Shown: positions 47,471 to 59,890, counted from the first letter of the stretch. The stretch: 64,000 nt of DNA from Lolium rigidum (GCF_022539505.1 NW_025899911.1:1-64000), one strand, 5' to 3'. The notes: generated by a model not told the origin, from the sequence alone. Translations and numbers: made by a program.

Positions 47471-48279
47471 AGTGTTCTTCCTTTGATTGGATATCTTCCT
47501 GGGCTCCTGCCGCCAAACCCCTCATGGTGGACGAGCGTCGCTGGAGTTCCTGAAGGAGAACCCGGAGGAAGACGCTTCAGTTCATGTCGTGCTGTGAAAA
47601 GGTTCAGCTTGTGGTGTGTAATAGTTCTAGTTTGCTTCTTAGCTGTTGCTGTGATAGTTTGTTGGTGGAGTGGGTTAGTTGCTGAGCTTAGCTTTTATCT
47701 GGTGGCTTTTGAGATGATTGTGGCTGTTGTTTTGGGGCGGTAGGCTTAGCCCTGTTCCGGGTTTGGTGTTAGAAACGCTGTGAGCGGGGTGTGTGTTGAC
47801 TTTGTGGTTTTATTTTATCATATGAAATGGAACCGGGGAGGTGTCTCCCTGTGAATCTAAAAATTCTCTCTTCTCCCGTCTGACCGCCACCACGTCCTAC
47901 TTCCGCCCCCGTGACTCCGTGCCCTGAGCAATGTTGATGCATCTAGAAGGAGGAGCACAGCAGTGCGTTCGAGGGTGTGAGGATTGAGAGTGGCGGCGGC
48001 AAGCACGGCAGCTGCGCCCCTCATAGTCCTGGAAGGCTGGACATGAGTGCCAACTGAAGTCGTCTTGGTTCCCTCGGCTATTTGATCTTTGTTCCCTGTC
48101 TGCAGAATCTGAATGTGCGCAATTTCTAAGTGGTTCAAGGCGCCCACTTGAGGGCGGCCGTGCCTCCCCTATTCCTGATCATTCGTGAACCAGCAAACGA
48201 TAGCTACTTGTGAAGGCAAAAATCCTGTAAAGAAAAAGGCTCTCTATCATATCATTGCCCAAATGTGCATCTTCTCTGC

Positions 48280-49205
48280 TCCTAGCTACTCCTTATTGCA
48301 AGTTGAAGAAGATAACCAAGAAGGGGATCAGCGACGTAATTTTGGATGCTCAAATGTCCGCGCGCGTCCGTTTGCATCGGTGGTGGCTCCAGCGGCAAGA
48401 CGCATTTTTTTATTTTGCATTTTTTCAATATAAAAACATATTTAGTTGGGAGCCAGCGGAACATACGCCGGCGGTGGTGGAGGTGGAGGTGGAGGTTGCA
48501 CCGGTTGCGGGGTTGAGTCCTCGTAGGGCCTCCTCCTGCGTGAGGCCCGGCGGCATGATGTCGGTGGCGTACCGGGGCTGCACCAGTCGGTCCACCTCCG
48601 AGACGAGGACGCCGAACCTCTCGATCTCGTCGTCTGTCATCGTCGTCGGGTACTCGGAACTCCTGGCCCTCCGCCATGGCCAACTGTCATTCCATGAAAA
48701 TGCAGGCGGCGTAGTCGTCGCTGTCGTCATTGGCCTCCTCGCTGTGGTAGGCCAGCGCGTCGTCGCCGTCGTCCTGTGGAGGCGCCGGTGGCTGCCATGC
48801 TCGATGACGAGGCGGCGGTGGATGGTCAAAAGGGAAGTCCATGTCACCGAGGAAGCCCGCCTGCCTCCTCGGATCCTTCTCGGTCTTGCGCCAGGTGCGC
48901 CAGGTGTCGGAGTCGAAGGCATAGGCGGGGTCGACTCGGAGGTCCGGCGGCAGGTACCGCCGCCTGCGTCGGATCTCAGCGCTCCTGTCTGGCTCACGTG
49001 GAGGCACGGGCGGGATAGGCACCCGGAGGTGGCTGAGTCGCCAGCCGCCACAAGGCAGAGCACGTCCTGCCAGCCTGCGCACGATGTCAAGTTCCTGTGC
49101 ATGAGCCGCTCCACGTTGACGGGCAGCGGCACCCTGTGCGTCCGCTCCGCCTTCTTGGTCCCGCTGTCGGATGCCTCAGAGTCGTGCTTCTTCTTTCCCA
49201 TGGAT
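48280..49205 (-). pseudogene. Repetitive Triticeae hypothetical protein, frameshifted
   Basis: On the minus strand two frames carry recognisable pieces: 49201-49083 (MGKKKHDSEASDSGTKK, then LCLVAAGD) and 49082-48687 (EIRRRRRYLPPDLRVDPAYA, then SEEANDDSDDYAACIFME). A third frame ends near 48290. The RRRR..LPPDLR..PAYA wording is one I associate with a high-copy Triticeae hypothetical family found in transposon-rich DNA; its function is unknown to me. The pieces need a shift to join. It may be cargo of the Helitron whose 3' end lies at 49619. Confidence 0.45.
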
Positions 49206-49587
49206 GCGGTGACGCGTTACTGTGAGGAGTGGGAGTGGAGATGTCGCTGGTGTGGGCAATGGCAGGGACGATGCCGGTCGACTTTTAAGGCTGGGCGCGC
49301 GCGGGACACGGTGCCATTGATGGCGGCGCAGAAACCCAGCCGCCGCCCACCAGTGAGCATGCAGAAGAGGCAGCCGCGACATTGATGAAAAAGGTTACGG
49401 CGCAGACGCGGAAGCGATGACCGTCGAAGCAATGCACCCGATACAGCCCTACGCCTCGCTGCCAGGCGGGCCCGGTGAAAAAACGAGAGGTCGACGTGCA
49501 TGAGGTGTTGGTGGCCCAATCCAAGTCATTACCATGCAGATCTCGACGAGGTCACTAGAACACTCATGGTACCGATTTTAAAGCGTA

Positions 49588-49619
49588 AGTATTTGGCAAC
49601 GCACGGACACTTTTGCTAG
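49588..49619 (+). mobile_element. Helitron 3' terminus
   Basis: The sequence GCAACGCACGGACACTTTTG is followed by CTAG and T (CTAG at 49616-49619), the CTRR|T end of Helitrons. It closely matches the ends at 54495 and 59886. The matching 5' end (TCTATACCTAATAATAAAA) was not found to the left, so the element is truncated or its 5' end diverged. Confidence 0.6.
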
Positions 49620-50222
49620 TTATTCCTCTTAAGTGAGTCCCCTTGAGAAATAAAAGAGCTGACCGGCGCAGATGTCACGTCTGCGCCGCCTCTTGATCGA
49701 TGGAGTCTCGGTGTGTTGCATATCTGAACCAAGGGGCAGCGGCCCCAATCGGGACACGTCCAGGTCCAGCCCGCACAAGGTGAATCAATGTTGCCGTTAC
49801 TGCTCTGTTCGTTTCCAGAAACATGTTCATCCACGTATTCGTTTGAGACGTACGTGGACTTTGAAAAACTGGAAAAGGTACACGAGTTAGAGAACCAAGT
49901 CTGTTAGAAAAAAAAGAGCCGGCCAGCTAGCTTAGCTGAGTCCGTTCAAAAAAAAAAAGTCTAACGAATCGGTTTGAAAACGAACATAAAATAGACGGTC
50001 GGTTTTAAATTACTAGACCACCTTATCTAGCCAAGTTTACCCGCGGAAAAACCTTACAATACCGATTTTTCATATCTTATTACTCTGACCATTTTATCAC
50101 ACTCAGTTTTTTAATCAACATTGTCTATGTACACATTCTAGGTGAGCCTCCAGAATCCCCATAATGTCGCGAAGATTTGCTATTGTGATTTCAACTGTGT
50201 TTGGCAGCACAAAAAAATTTGG

Positions 50223-50912
50223 TTTTTCAAAATACCATAGTTTTAAATACTTTGAAGTTGTTTGGCTTTACTAAAAAATGTTCTTTTATATTTACGATGC
50301 TGCACTCACTTTTTAGTAGAGAAAAAGTGGTCTAGACTTCTTTTTCCACAATTGTAGTATTTGTTGGGTAGACATGTAAATACTATGGTTTTACAATAAC
50401 CCAAAACTTGAGGCCATGTTGATCATTGGTTTGTGAGATTATTGTCCGTTTATAAAAGACAAGAGCAATTTAATATGTATGAGACAATCTCAATGCGAGT
50501 TACCTTTCTATTGCAAGGTTTCATTTTTCACATTTTTCTTAGAAACATAATGATATACTATTTTGTTTTTTTCAAAATACCATGGTTTTAAATACTCTGA
50601 AGTTGTTTGCTTTAGTAAAAAATGTTCTTTTATGTTTACGATGCTGCACTCATTTTGTAGTATAGAAAAAGTGGTCTAGACTTCTTCTTCCACAATTGTA
50701 GTATTTGTTGGGTAGACATGTAATTACAATGGTTTTGCAATAACCCAAAGCTTGAGGCCATGTTGATCATTGGTTTATGAGATTATTGTTCATTTATAAA
50801 AGACAAGATCAATTTAATATGTAAGAGACAATCTCAATGCGAGTTTCCTTTCTATTGCAAGGTTTCATTTTTCACATTTTTCTTAGAAACATAATAATAT
50901 ATTAGTATACAA
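50223..50912. repeat. Tandem duplication, two units of about 345 bp
   Basis: The AT-rich unit starting at CAAAATACCATAGTTTTAAA (about 50228) recurs at about 50573, with shared wording throughout (e.g. GGTCTAGACTTCTT, TTGTTGGGTAGACATG, AACATAAT). Differences are scattered single bases and small indels. Non-coding; the surrounding 49900-51590 also holds no recognisable gene. Confidence 0.9.
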
Positions 50913-51597
50913 AATAGAAGTCAAAGTTATACCTTTACCGGTTGTATGGAGGTCGAAAGCGTTGTATTTGCAACGAAAAAGATGAAAAGGAGGAAATTCA
51001 TTTGAATACTATACAACATCGTGGATATATATTTTCTCCAATCACAATTTGGCATGGGTATACGCGTGTACTAATTCATCAATGAAATCTTAATTAAATG
51101 TGAAGTAGTCTAACTTGAATCATTCTTTATTATTAGGATGAGAAAATCATGTTAATTTATATACAAGGATAAATTCTAAACTGTATCTTTTATTTTCTAA
51201 AGATGTTTGGCATATACTCACAATAGCTTATTTCATGTCAAAAGAACCTAAACTTTTGCAAGTAACAAAACAATAAGAGGATGTCTCAAAAATTTTGTGT
51301 ACCCTAGAACAGAAGCATAAGTACTAAACTATTTCTTCTCTCATGTGCCGCACGAGGCTGTGAGGTTGCCGCCGCGCCATCGACTCTGGCCTTCTAACAT
51401 ACGACGATTCAAACATCCTAGAGTAACTCCTGATTTCTCCCAACGTTCGTCCTGGCTACCTCCATCCTACATGAGTTCGTCCTCGATGTACCACGTATTT
51501 GTTTTGGTGCAGCTGCTATCACACCGTGCCATGTGGGATCCTATTTTAATATGCAAATAAAGGGAAAGGCCATGCTGCGTCTACACGAATCTATCTA

Positions 51598-54495
51598 TCT
51601 ATACCTAATAATAAAAGCAAAAGGGTTTCTCCCTTGGTAGTCGTCCAACTTAAAACTACCCTCAAAGTTGATATAAATTACCCACCACTGCCACAGGTAA
51701 GTCCGGCACCGATTCGTTCGGTCCATACTTCTTACCTTAGTTTGATCAGTCGATTTGTTCTCAAATTGTTTGTACGGTAGAATTTCTAATCTGTACGCTA
51801 GAGAGTCCATGCACCTTGGGCCGGAAAATCCAATAGACGAGGCCTGCAACCATGTAGTAGAAGCACTGAACTCGATCGAAAAACTGACTACTGGTCGATC
51901 CGGTTTAGACTTTCCTACCGTACGCGTATCCTGGCTCTCTCCCCCGGTTTCCTACGTATACCGGTGAGATCGGAGGAGGTGAGATCGAAAATATTAGGGA
52001 CCTGGGATCAAGGAGACGACGCACGACTTGGAGGTGAGATCGAAAATATTAATGACCTGGGATGATCAAGGAGACGCCGCCAGCCGCCGCCTACCGTCGT
52101 TGTTTGTCGCACTTCTCCGTGCAGATCACGTGGCTGACGCCGACTCAAGCTTGCCGTCACTCCGTTCTCTGCCGAGCCGCCGAACCCAGCGTGCGCTTGC
52201 AGCTGCGAGAGCTATGGCCACGGCCGCCGACGACCCGATGTACTAGGCACTAGGCAGGAGGGAGCACGTGAGGCGTTCGTGCTGGGGTCGCTGGTGATGT
52301 CCTCTAATTATAGTTATCAGCCCTAAAGCAGAGGAGGAAAGATGGGGCCGATGGTGTTGTGCAACGGCGGCGTGGAAATTCCTTGACCCAGCAGGAGCTT
52401 ATGGAGATGATGGCACCCGGTCACGGCGTTCTTGCTACTCCTACTCAGCTATGTTGGCGCCGGCGTGGTAGTAGATGAGGTCGTGCGACGGGCGGCAAGT
52501 CGACCCCACTGCCTGAGGCCACAGCCTGGGCGGGCATGGGACAGGATCCCCGCGCCATCGACTTTGTGGCACGGCAGAAACAATAGCGGCCATGTCACTG
52601 GGCTCTCGAGCCGCGCTGTAGCCCGACAGCCGCAGCATCTTCGTCTCCGTCGGGAGCAGCTTTGGCTCCGGCCTCTCCTACCACCATCAAATAGAAGAAG
52701 AGCGGGATGAGCGAGTAAACGCGCCACAGCGACTGACACCTGCCGTTCAGCGGCCACACGCACTACTACGGGCCTACGGCGTCCTCCGCGCTCGGCAGTG
52801 GGCTAGGACCCGCGTAGTCCGCGACGAGGAGAGCTACCGCGGCCACGAGCGCTTTTACTTATGCGACGTCCCAGAGGCCGAGAGCGGCACCACGCCGGAG
52901 CTAGCGTGGAAGCCAAGAGAGGCCGACGCTCCTAGAGGCCTCGCTAAATCCCATGTATGGTCACAAGCTTCTCTGCACGGATGCCGGCGGCGTGTTCTTC
53001 TGTCTGGTCGAGCGCGCTCTGCGGTTTCTGCGGCGTACTGAATCAGGTCGTGCGAACTCTCGGGGCTGCAATCGTGCTTTAACCCAGCGTATCCGTACAA
53101 CCTGATGAAACCAAAACGTTAAACCACTGATTTTAACGCTGGTTTCGAGAAACCCTTCAAACCCACCTAAACCGGCGATGCTCACCCTTATTTACATCCT
53201 GATTGGTTTCTTCGGCAAATCTCTTCTTGGTCAGCCTGCTGAAGCTGGTTGTTAGCTACCCCGTAAACTCAGGTTCACCGGTACAGTATTTGCCTACGAA
53301 GCAATTCAATAATTACTTAAGCAACATACAAAATTGTTCTTTCGGAATTGTTGTTTCACTGACTCTGATTTTGATGTCATATTTTTGGTGAATTTTTATC
53401 TAGCTAAAGATAAGTACTTTAAACGCTAAATAGAATCTCTCGCTAATAGCTCGCTAAATCACGCTAAAACGCTAAATTACTGAATTTCTTGTCATATGTT
53501 TAGATGATGTGAATGTTTGATGCCTAATTTTTCTAGGAGTTTGAAAAATAGTTGCTAAGAAGCATATATAGTCCGCTATTTTAAACTCTGATTAATTGTC
53601 TATTAAAAAACTCAAGCCTAAGAGTTACTTTTAACACATAAACTCAATTTGGCTCACGGGTGCATATGCTCTCTCTACCCAAAAAAACATATATTTCTAG
53701 GTGTTGAAATTTTTTGACAACAAATTATACATGTATATCTCCACAATATATGTGCGTTCGTCAAGTTTCGCGAAAAAATAATAATTTTTGTGGTGTATGT
53801 AAAAAAAGAGAAAAATTATCTTGTGAAAAGCCTTATTTTTAGCACCGAATTTTATCTTTGCTACACACGCCACACGACAAGTCTATTTTTCATGAAATGA
53901 CTTTGTGAGCGCGTAGCACGTGAGAAAATGTACGTGCAAACTTTCTGTTTTAATACTTTTGACATTTCAAAATATATCTAAGTTGTATTTGAAAATGAAG
54001 GGAGCATATTGGTCTGTTTGTATCTTTATGATACCAACAAGTATTCTATTAATTTATTTCTAGGGATGGATGCCTCTCTGATTTAACGTATGTGTTGGCA
54101 TCTGTTATTTCGTAATCAAAGCTAGGCGGAATCAGCCTATGAACTCTCTGAACTTTTAACTTGACTTAGAACTGCGCACTTTGTACATTCTTCAGCTAAG
54201 CTAACATATAATCTGTTTCATCCGGATTTCACATAAATTATCCAGTCCTACTCTTGTTTGGATTCACATCTTAATAAAACTTATGGATGGGGTTCACTGT
54301 TATTACAAGTCTGTAGAGTATTACAAGTAGATGCAGCGAGGTGCTTGTTGCAATCTAATCTTCTCTGAATTGATTATGTTAGTTAGAGAAGAAGAAAATG
54401 AAGATGGTGATAAAGAGAAGATGTGTCAACAAAAAATGGTTTGCACGAGTGTTTGAGTATGTTTCTCCCGGTGCAACGCACGGGCACTTTTGCTA
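51598..54495 (+). mobile_element. Helitron, about 2.9 kb, with GC-rich cargo
   Basis: The 5' end TCTATACCTAATAATAAAAG has the expected TC start. The 3' end has a short hairpin (CCCG...CGGG) followed by CACTTTTGCTA at 54495, the final G being replaced by the start of the next element. The interior 52000-53110 is GC-rich with overlapping open frames on both strands (exon-like, many Ala/Arg codons) but no domain I can name. No Rep/helicase is present, so it would be non-autonomous. Short exon-like GC blocks in AT-rich filler are what captured host gene pieces look like. Confidence 0.55.
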
Positions 54496-54516
54496 TACCT
54501 AATAATAAAAAGAGAA

Positions 54517-54730
54517 GGAGAAGTGTTTCCGTGGTTTGGTCCACCTTAATACGCTTTGGTACGCCGTAATGCGCTTTTGTCCGTCGCCCCTCCGGCCTAC
54601 TAGCGATCTGTTCGCGTTTGCAAAGGAAAGCGATTGGTGGCAGTTTGTTTGCGATCCGTTCTTGTTCCATAAGGAAACACATTGTTGTCAAGAAAGAAAA
54701 TAATGATCGGGGCAGCCAGACAGAGTGCAG
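54517..54730 (+). repeat. Left copy of a 214-bp direct repeat
   Basis: GGAGAAGTGTTTCC to CAGACAGAGTGCAG here is repeated at 59891-60105 with only about a dozen differences. Each copy immediately follows a Helitron 3' end, so it is the 5' subterminal part of this Helitron family. The stretch 54730-55540 to the right contains no recognisable gene. Confidence 0.9.
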
Positions 54731-55551
54731 GCGCGCAGCATGACTGCATGAGAACATGCCCCTGGTCGGCAACACAAGGGCCGAGTAACATCATCCCGCA
54801 CACCTATTGATGGCCGCCACGCTGGCGACAGGGCAAGAGGAAGTTAGGGCCGGGGCGGCATGCCGTATTCCCCAAACCGCAACTAGGTGTGCGGTGGTGG
54901 TGGCGTGGCGTTGGTGACATGCCATGGGTGCCAACGAGGACAAATAAAATGGATGGTCAGCGTCCTTGCTAGCGTCAAAGAGATAAAGGAAGAAGGCACA
55001 GGACCACGAGTATCTGCAGTTCTGCACGACCACCACAATGCTCCTCCAATGCTCCGTGTGATGTTTGTCGCTGATTTGTAGTGCATAATACTTCGGAAGA
55101 CTCCCTTCTAAAACCAACTACTTCTTGGATGCATAATCTTGCTATTGTTGCTGCAAGAAACCAAGGTGAAAAGTATTTTTGTGGTGTTGTTCTAGATGGA
55201 CAAACAAGTTCAGAACTCGATTTCGATGGTTGTGTAACTATCGCACTATTCTGAAAGTTTAGAGAAGAACAATTAAGATTAAGTAAATTTACATGTTTTT
55301 AAATGTCAATGATTCTTGTCACATTTGAGGCATGTAGAATCAGGTTAGCAGATTGAAGTTGCTTCTTGAAACCTATGTATAAATAGCAAGAGTTCTACAT
55401 GGAGTACGATGTGGTAGCTTAAGCTTCTGATAAGTAAATTACACTTTTGATGTCCAGACACAGAACTGGAACGAGTTATGTCAAGAAAAGAAGATGTAGT
55501 AAAAAGCGGAGGTATCTATGAAAACCTACATTTAGTTGGTGCATATATTAC

Positions 55552-56869
55552 GGGAAACGCTGTCTATCCCCCGGGGGAACAGCGCAGAAATCCCCCGGAT
55601 GGAGCGACCGACCCGTGTCCTTCCAAAAGCGAGCAAAAGAGTGAGTCCCACCACGATCTTATCTTAACAGCTCTCGTCTCTTCCATCGATAGGAACGGAG
55701 GCTACACCACACCCAGGCAGCGCCGCCGCCCACGCCCCATGGATGCGCCTCCGCTCCCGGCGCCGCCCACCTCGCGCCCGGCGGCCATCCGCCGCGGCCA
55801 TCCCCGGCCCTCCTCCTCTCCCGCGCCGCCCCGGAGCTCCATCCATGGCGGCCTCCCTCCCCTCCTCTCCTCCCGCGCCAGCAGCGCCGCCGCCGCCCCG
55901 AGTCCCTCCGCCGCCCACGGCTCTCCGCCTACCAGCAGAGCGCCGCTCGACAGCGACCTCATGGCCGTCCTCCAAGCCACCGGCATCGCGGCCTCATCGA
56001 CGTCCTCCGGGCCGCCGCCATGGAGGTGCTCCAAGCTGCGCGCCGCCGGTGTTGGCCGCGGCCCCACGCAGCGCTGCCGAACCTCCTCCATAGCGCGCCA
56101 CTACTCCTCCTCCACTGCATCCCGAAAGACGGTGTTGTCCTGCGCCTCCATCTGCATCCCGGCGACCGGCGGCGTCCCGCGCCTCGACTTGCATCCCCGC
56201 CGCTCCTGATGTGATAGTGATGGTGTTTTTGCCCCTGTCGTGATGGTATTTTGCTACAATAGCTAGAAAACTTTGCTATAATATTCGTTCTTTTCTTGCT
56301 ACTATAGTATACATTTTTTGCTATCAAGTTTGCGGCGAGATTTTCCGGCGTGCTCACCAGAGATGTCAGTTTTGCTACAATAATAGACCTTTTTTTATAT
56401 GGTTTGCTACAATAGAAAAATAAATTTGCTACAATATTTGTGGTTTCTTGCTACCATAGCATATATTTTTTGCTACCAATTCTCCGGCGAGGTTTCCGGC
56501 GATATCTCCGACGAGGTTTCCGGCGACGTCTCCGACGACATCTCCGGTGATGTCTCGAACTTTGCTACAATACCCGATTTTTTTGCTACAATAGTACAAC
56601 ATTTTTGCTACATCGTCTCCGGCGAGGTCTCCGGCAAGTCTCCGACGAGATCTGTGTGTATTTTGGGTGAACCGTGTTTTGCTACAATTGTGTTGATTTT
56701 TCTACAAACGAACCGTTTTTTGCTACTTTGGTACATTATGCTAGCAAAAGTGGGACTGAGGTATACCGTGACACGTGTCATGATCTAGACGGTCCAATCG
56801 AGCTAATCCAACGGCTATCCACCCGGGGGATTAGAAATCTAATCCCCCGGGAGACGCTCAGCGTGACCC
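55552..56869. mobile_element. Mutator-like element with perfect 9-bp target duplication
   Basis: ATATATTAC flanks both sides (55543-55551 and 56870-56878). The ends GGGAAACGCTG (left) and, reversed, GGGTCACGCTG (right) are inverted repeats that continue with CCCGGGGG and AATCCCCCGG blocks. The left half (55680-56210) is GC-rich with Pro/Ser/Ala-coding open frames; the right half repeats TTGCTACAATA and TCTCCGGCGA many times. No transposase is present; the GC-rich part may be captured host sequence. Confidence 0.85.
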
Positions 56870-57059
56870 ATATATTACTCCTATAAAGGAGCCTGGGCTA
56901 CCCGGCCAACCAGATGGTTTCGATGGGGGAAAGAATCTGGTTCGTCCAATGAGAGCAGCACAGTAATTTGCCAATCCCGCTTTTGACCACAGCCGTCGGA
57001 TGCGGTTATTTCTTTTTTCACTTCGTGCTTGTCTGCATAGTTCTATGACGGGTGGGGCC

Positions 57060-57610
57060 TCACGTTCGCAGGGCCGGTGAGCAGAGGCAGCGTGGCCGCT
57101 AGCTCATGTCGCCTTTCTCTCCCCATTTTCCTGTGCGCGTGGTCGCACACTCGTGTGCCCCCGCGTCTCATCCCTTTCTCCACCACAGGTGGCGGCGCGA
57201 TGGGATTGACGCCCTCTTCCTCCTCCCACTTCCAGTGGCGGCGCGGCGGAGTCGGCAACGGGCGGAGCCAGCCGGGGGCACGCAGGGCGCGGACGAGCGG
57301 GAGCGCGGCGGCCCTTGAGAGGGGAGCAGGTGGCCGCGGGGAGGTCGAGGACAAAGGACGGTCGTGGCGGGAGTTGGAGGTGGAGGGCGACATGCGGTTG
57401 GAGGAGGCGTGGCGGGAGTTGGAGGTCGAGGGCGATGGCGGTTGGGGAAGGCGTGGAGCGGTGCCGCATTGTGGGCGCGGCCGGCGAGCTCGTGGAGGCG
57501 GGAGCGGGCGCCAGGCGGCGCGCGTGTACTGGACGCGGGAGGAGGCGGAGGAGGAGCCAGTGGCCGGCCGGTGCAGATGACGCCTCTCAACAGTACCAGC
57601 AACCCGTGAG
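57060..57610 (+). other. GC-rich exon-like block, product unknown
   Basis: Open frames exist on both strands; the longest on the plus strand (57077-57580) is Gly/Arg/Glu-rich. Inside it a short unit (GGCGGGAGTTGGAGGT, then GAGGGCGA) is repeated at about 57366 and 57411. No domain is recognisable. Its position before the repeat modules at 57611-58180 suggests a gene 5' end carried by the Helitron-like unit, but this is inference. Confidence 0.25.
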
Positions 57611-58180
57611 AGCATCAAGAGGAGAGTCGCCGGCTTCTGGCTGTACCTCCTTGCGTGAGTTTCTCCCTCCTATCCTTTTCCTCTAATTTAATTTATATTC
57701 TCCAGCTGTTGGTTTGGATTGTCGGGAGATCGCTCTACCAGTTTGTGTTTCTATGTCCTTGAATCAAAATTAAAATATTCGGCATCTTCGCTGCTAAGCG
57801 ACCATCAATGGATCTCGAGACAACACCCTCCTCAGCCGGTACTGACGAGTGCATGCAAGTTGCATCTGAAAAGTGCCCGCAGACTGTGAGTGTGAGAGCA
57901 TCAGGAGGACAGTCGCCGGTGGTGAGCGTTGAGACGCTCCATGCTTTTGACTGTACCTCCTTGTGTGAGTTGCTCCTTCATATCCTTTGCCCCTAATTTA
58001 ATCTCTATTCTGCAGCTATTGGTTTAGATTGTCGGGATATTCCTATACTTAATTTCGTATTTATATATCCTTGCATTAAAATTGAAAATATTCCATAGCA
58101 TCATCAGTGATGAGGGACCATCGATGGACCTGGAGACAGAAGCCATCTCTGCCGGCGACGGCGACGGCGTGGAGGTTGCA
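57611..58180 (+). repeat. Two exon/intron-like modules in tandem (about 290-315 bp)
   Basis: AGCATCAAGAGGAGAGTCGC at 57611 recurs as AGCATCAGGAGGACAGTCGC at 57897. Each is followed by TGTACCTCCTTG and a donor-like GTGAGTT, then an AT-rich stretch ending in TTCTCCAG or TTCTGCAG, then TTGGTTTRGATTGTCGGG. ACCATCAATGGATCTCGAGA at 57801 recurs at 58117. The encoded text (MDLETTPSSAGTDE) is short and unassigned. Confidence 0.7.
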
Positions 58181-58560
58181 TCTGAACCACGTTTCCGTAT
58201 TAATAATCTCTGTTACAATTTAGTAGATTAACATTTAGTTGTACCATTTAGTTGTTAAGCACACACACTGTTAGTGAATGTTGTATACAAAATATTGCCA
58301 GGGAATGTTGAATTAGCTACTTTTCATATCCATGAACTATTGGGTCAACAGATGTGATATGCATTACTGACAAGGGCACCAAGGTTTGGTAAATATATTG
58401 CTGTTGTGTACATTGGTGTTGATGCTTGTTACTGCATGTATGTCTCACTACATCTGAACTACTAAAACATTGCAAAAAAATCCAAGTTGGGGGATACCAG
58501 GCTATGGTTATAACACTTCACATGGTTATTGTATGTTTTGAGTTCGTTCCCTCTGTCAAA

Positions 58561-58630
58561 AGGTTGTGTTTCTGAGATTACTACAAGAATGACGCAAAAG
58601 GTTGTGTTTCTGAGATTACTACAAGAATGG
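58561..58630 (+). repeat. 38-bp tandem duplication
   Basis: GGTTGTGTTTCTGAGATTAC followed by TACAAGAATG occurs twice in a row starting at about 58562 and 58599. Non-coding. Confidence 0.9.
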
Positions 58631-59890
58631 CGCAAGGCGCTGACAGCCAGAAACCCTCGGCGTAGCCACAACGGGCCGTCGGCGTATAATGTATGTCTGT
58701 ATGCCAATATCATTGAACATTAGCTAAATTTCCATACGAGGATTCCACTAATTCAGAAACCTACATTTTAATTTAGTATTGGTGTCCTTAATTTTCCATT
58801 AGTTCGTAAACCTACATAATTAACCCATACCCATTTGTTCTCTGCTTCTTACTGATGATCCTTGTGTATTTTTATTGAACTAAATAACACTACTTCATAT
58901 GGGACAAGGTGTTTCTGATTATGCACCCTTTATTTGAGATGTATTTTAATATATTTAAAAATGTTAAATAAATACAAAAGATGTATGTTGTATATTTTGA
59001 TATGTTACATGTTCTCAAAGTTGTTTTAGCAGTATGCCCTGTGAAAAAAACATAAATTTTGATGCTAAAATAGTCCATTTTTGAGACATTTCTTTTTTGT
59101 CTTTTTACACATGGCACGAAGAATATCGGTTTTATGTGAAATTTTACACGTGGACATAGAAAAGTCCCTCTACATGCAAAAAGTTCCTAAATTTCTACCT
59201 CTTAAAATATGTTTTGTACATATCAGGTGCATATGCACTCGGGATCAGTTTCGAGTTTCCGCTTCATATATGTGTTGATAGCACCCCGAAAAAAGATAGA
59301 TGTTGTACTACACAAATTTATTTCTAATTGCTATAAACAAATGGTTGGATGCAAAAAAGGTATTCTTGCGTTATACATATATTATCGTTATATTATTTTT
59401 ATATATTACTTAAAAGGTTGACTTTTACCTAAAAAATGATGCTTATAGAGATTTATGGGCTCGCAGAGACCTATTAAATTCTTAAACAACTAAATAAACA
59501 TCAGCTGATTAAAACTGATAATTTCTGTCCTATCTCGCTTTTGCCTCTGCGCCGGGACGCACCGGGTCATCTAGTATGTATAAATGATCACAAGGGAAGT
59601 AACTAATGTACAGTAGCATATATTCAGTTTTCAGCAAAAAAAACTTGAATCAAGGTTTTCAAATTAGCCTCATTACCGCAACGCTTCAATATTTATAAAA
59701 ATTAAGCATTGATGGGTTATTTTGTTTGGAGGGATTATATACTTGATAATTTTGTATTATTTAACCAGTGCATTCACAAAACTAAGCAATTATTTTGATT
59801 ACGAAGGTTGATCATTTTTGGAACGATTTTTCAAAAGTTGTTTTTTTTTTTCGTATCCCGCTGCAACGCACGGACACTTTTCCTAGTACC

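Larger units (their letters stand above)
40550..47850 (+). mobile_element. Degenerate LINE (non-LTR retrotransposon), near full length
   Basis: A 5' GC-rich region (about 40550-41590) is followed by ORF1 (41591-43425), a spacer, ORF2 (43832-47470) and a 3' region ending near 47850 with text like ATCATATGAAATGGAACCGG, typical of plant LINE ends. Several frameshifts and stops lie in both frames, so it is inactive. The 5' limit is uncertain. No target duplication was found. Confidence 0.85.
54493..59886 (+). mobile_element. Second Helitron-like unit abutting the first
   Basis: It begins CTATACCTAATAATAAAAAG at the very 3' end of the previous unit and ends GCAACGCACGGACACTTTTC, CTAG at 59883-59886, then T. 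Nested inside are the Mutator-like element at 55552-56869 and the repeat modules at 57.1-58.6 kb. A separate Helitron-like 3' end (GACGCACCGGGTCATCTAG, ending 59574) lies just before its own end, so more than one insertion is layered here. No helicase was seen. Confidence 0.45.

Noticed and set aside
55664..56091. Pro/Ser/Ala-rich protein genes on both strands
   Set aside because: Overlapping frames in very GC-rich transposon cargo; no domain, no splice structure, no codon pattern favouring one strand.
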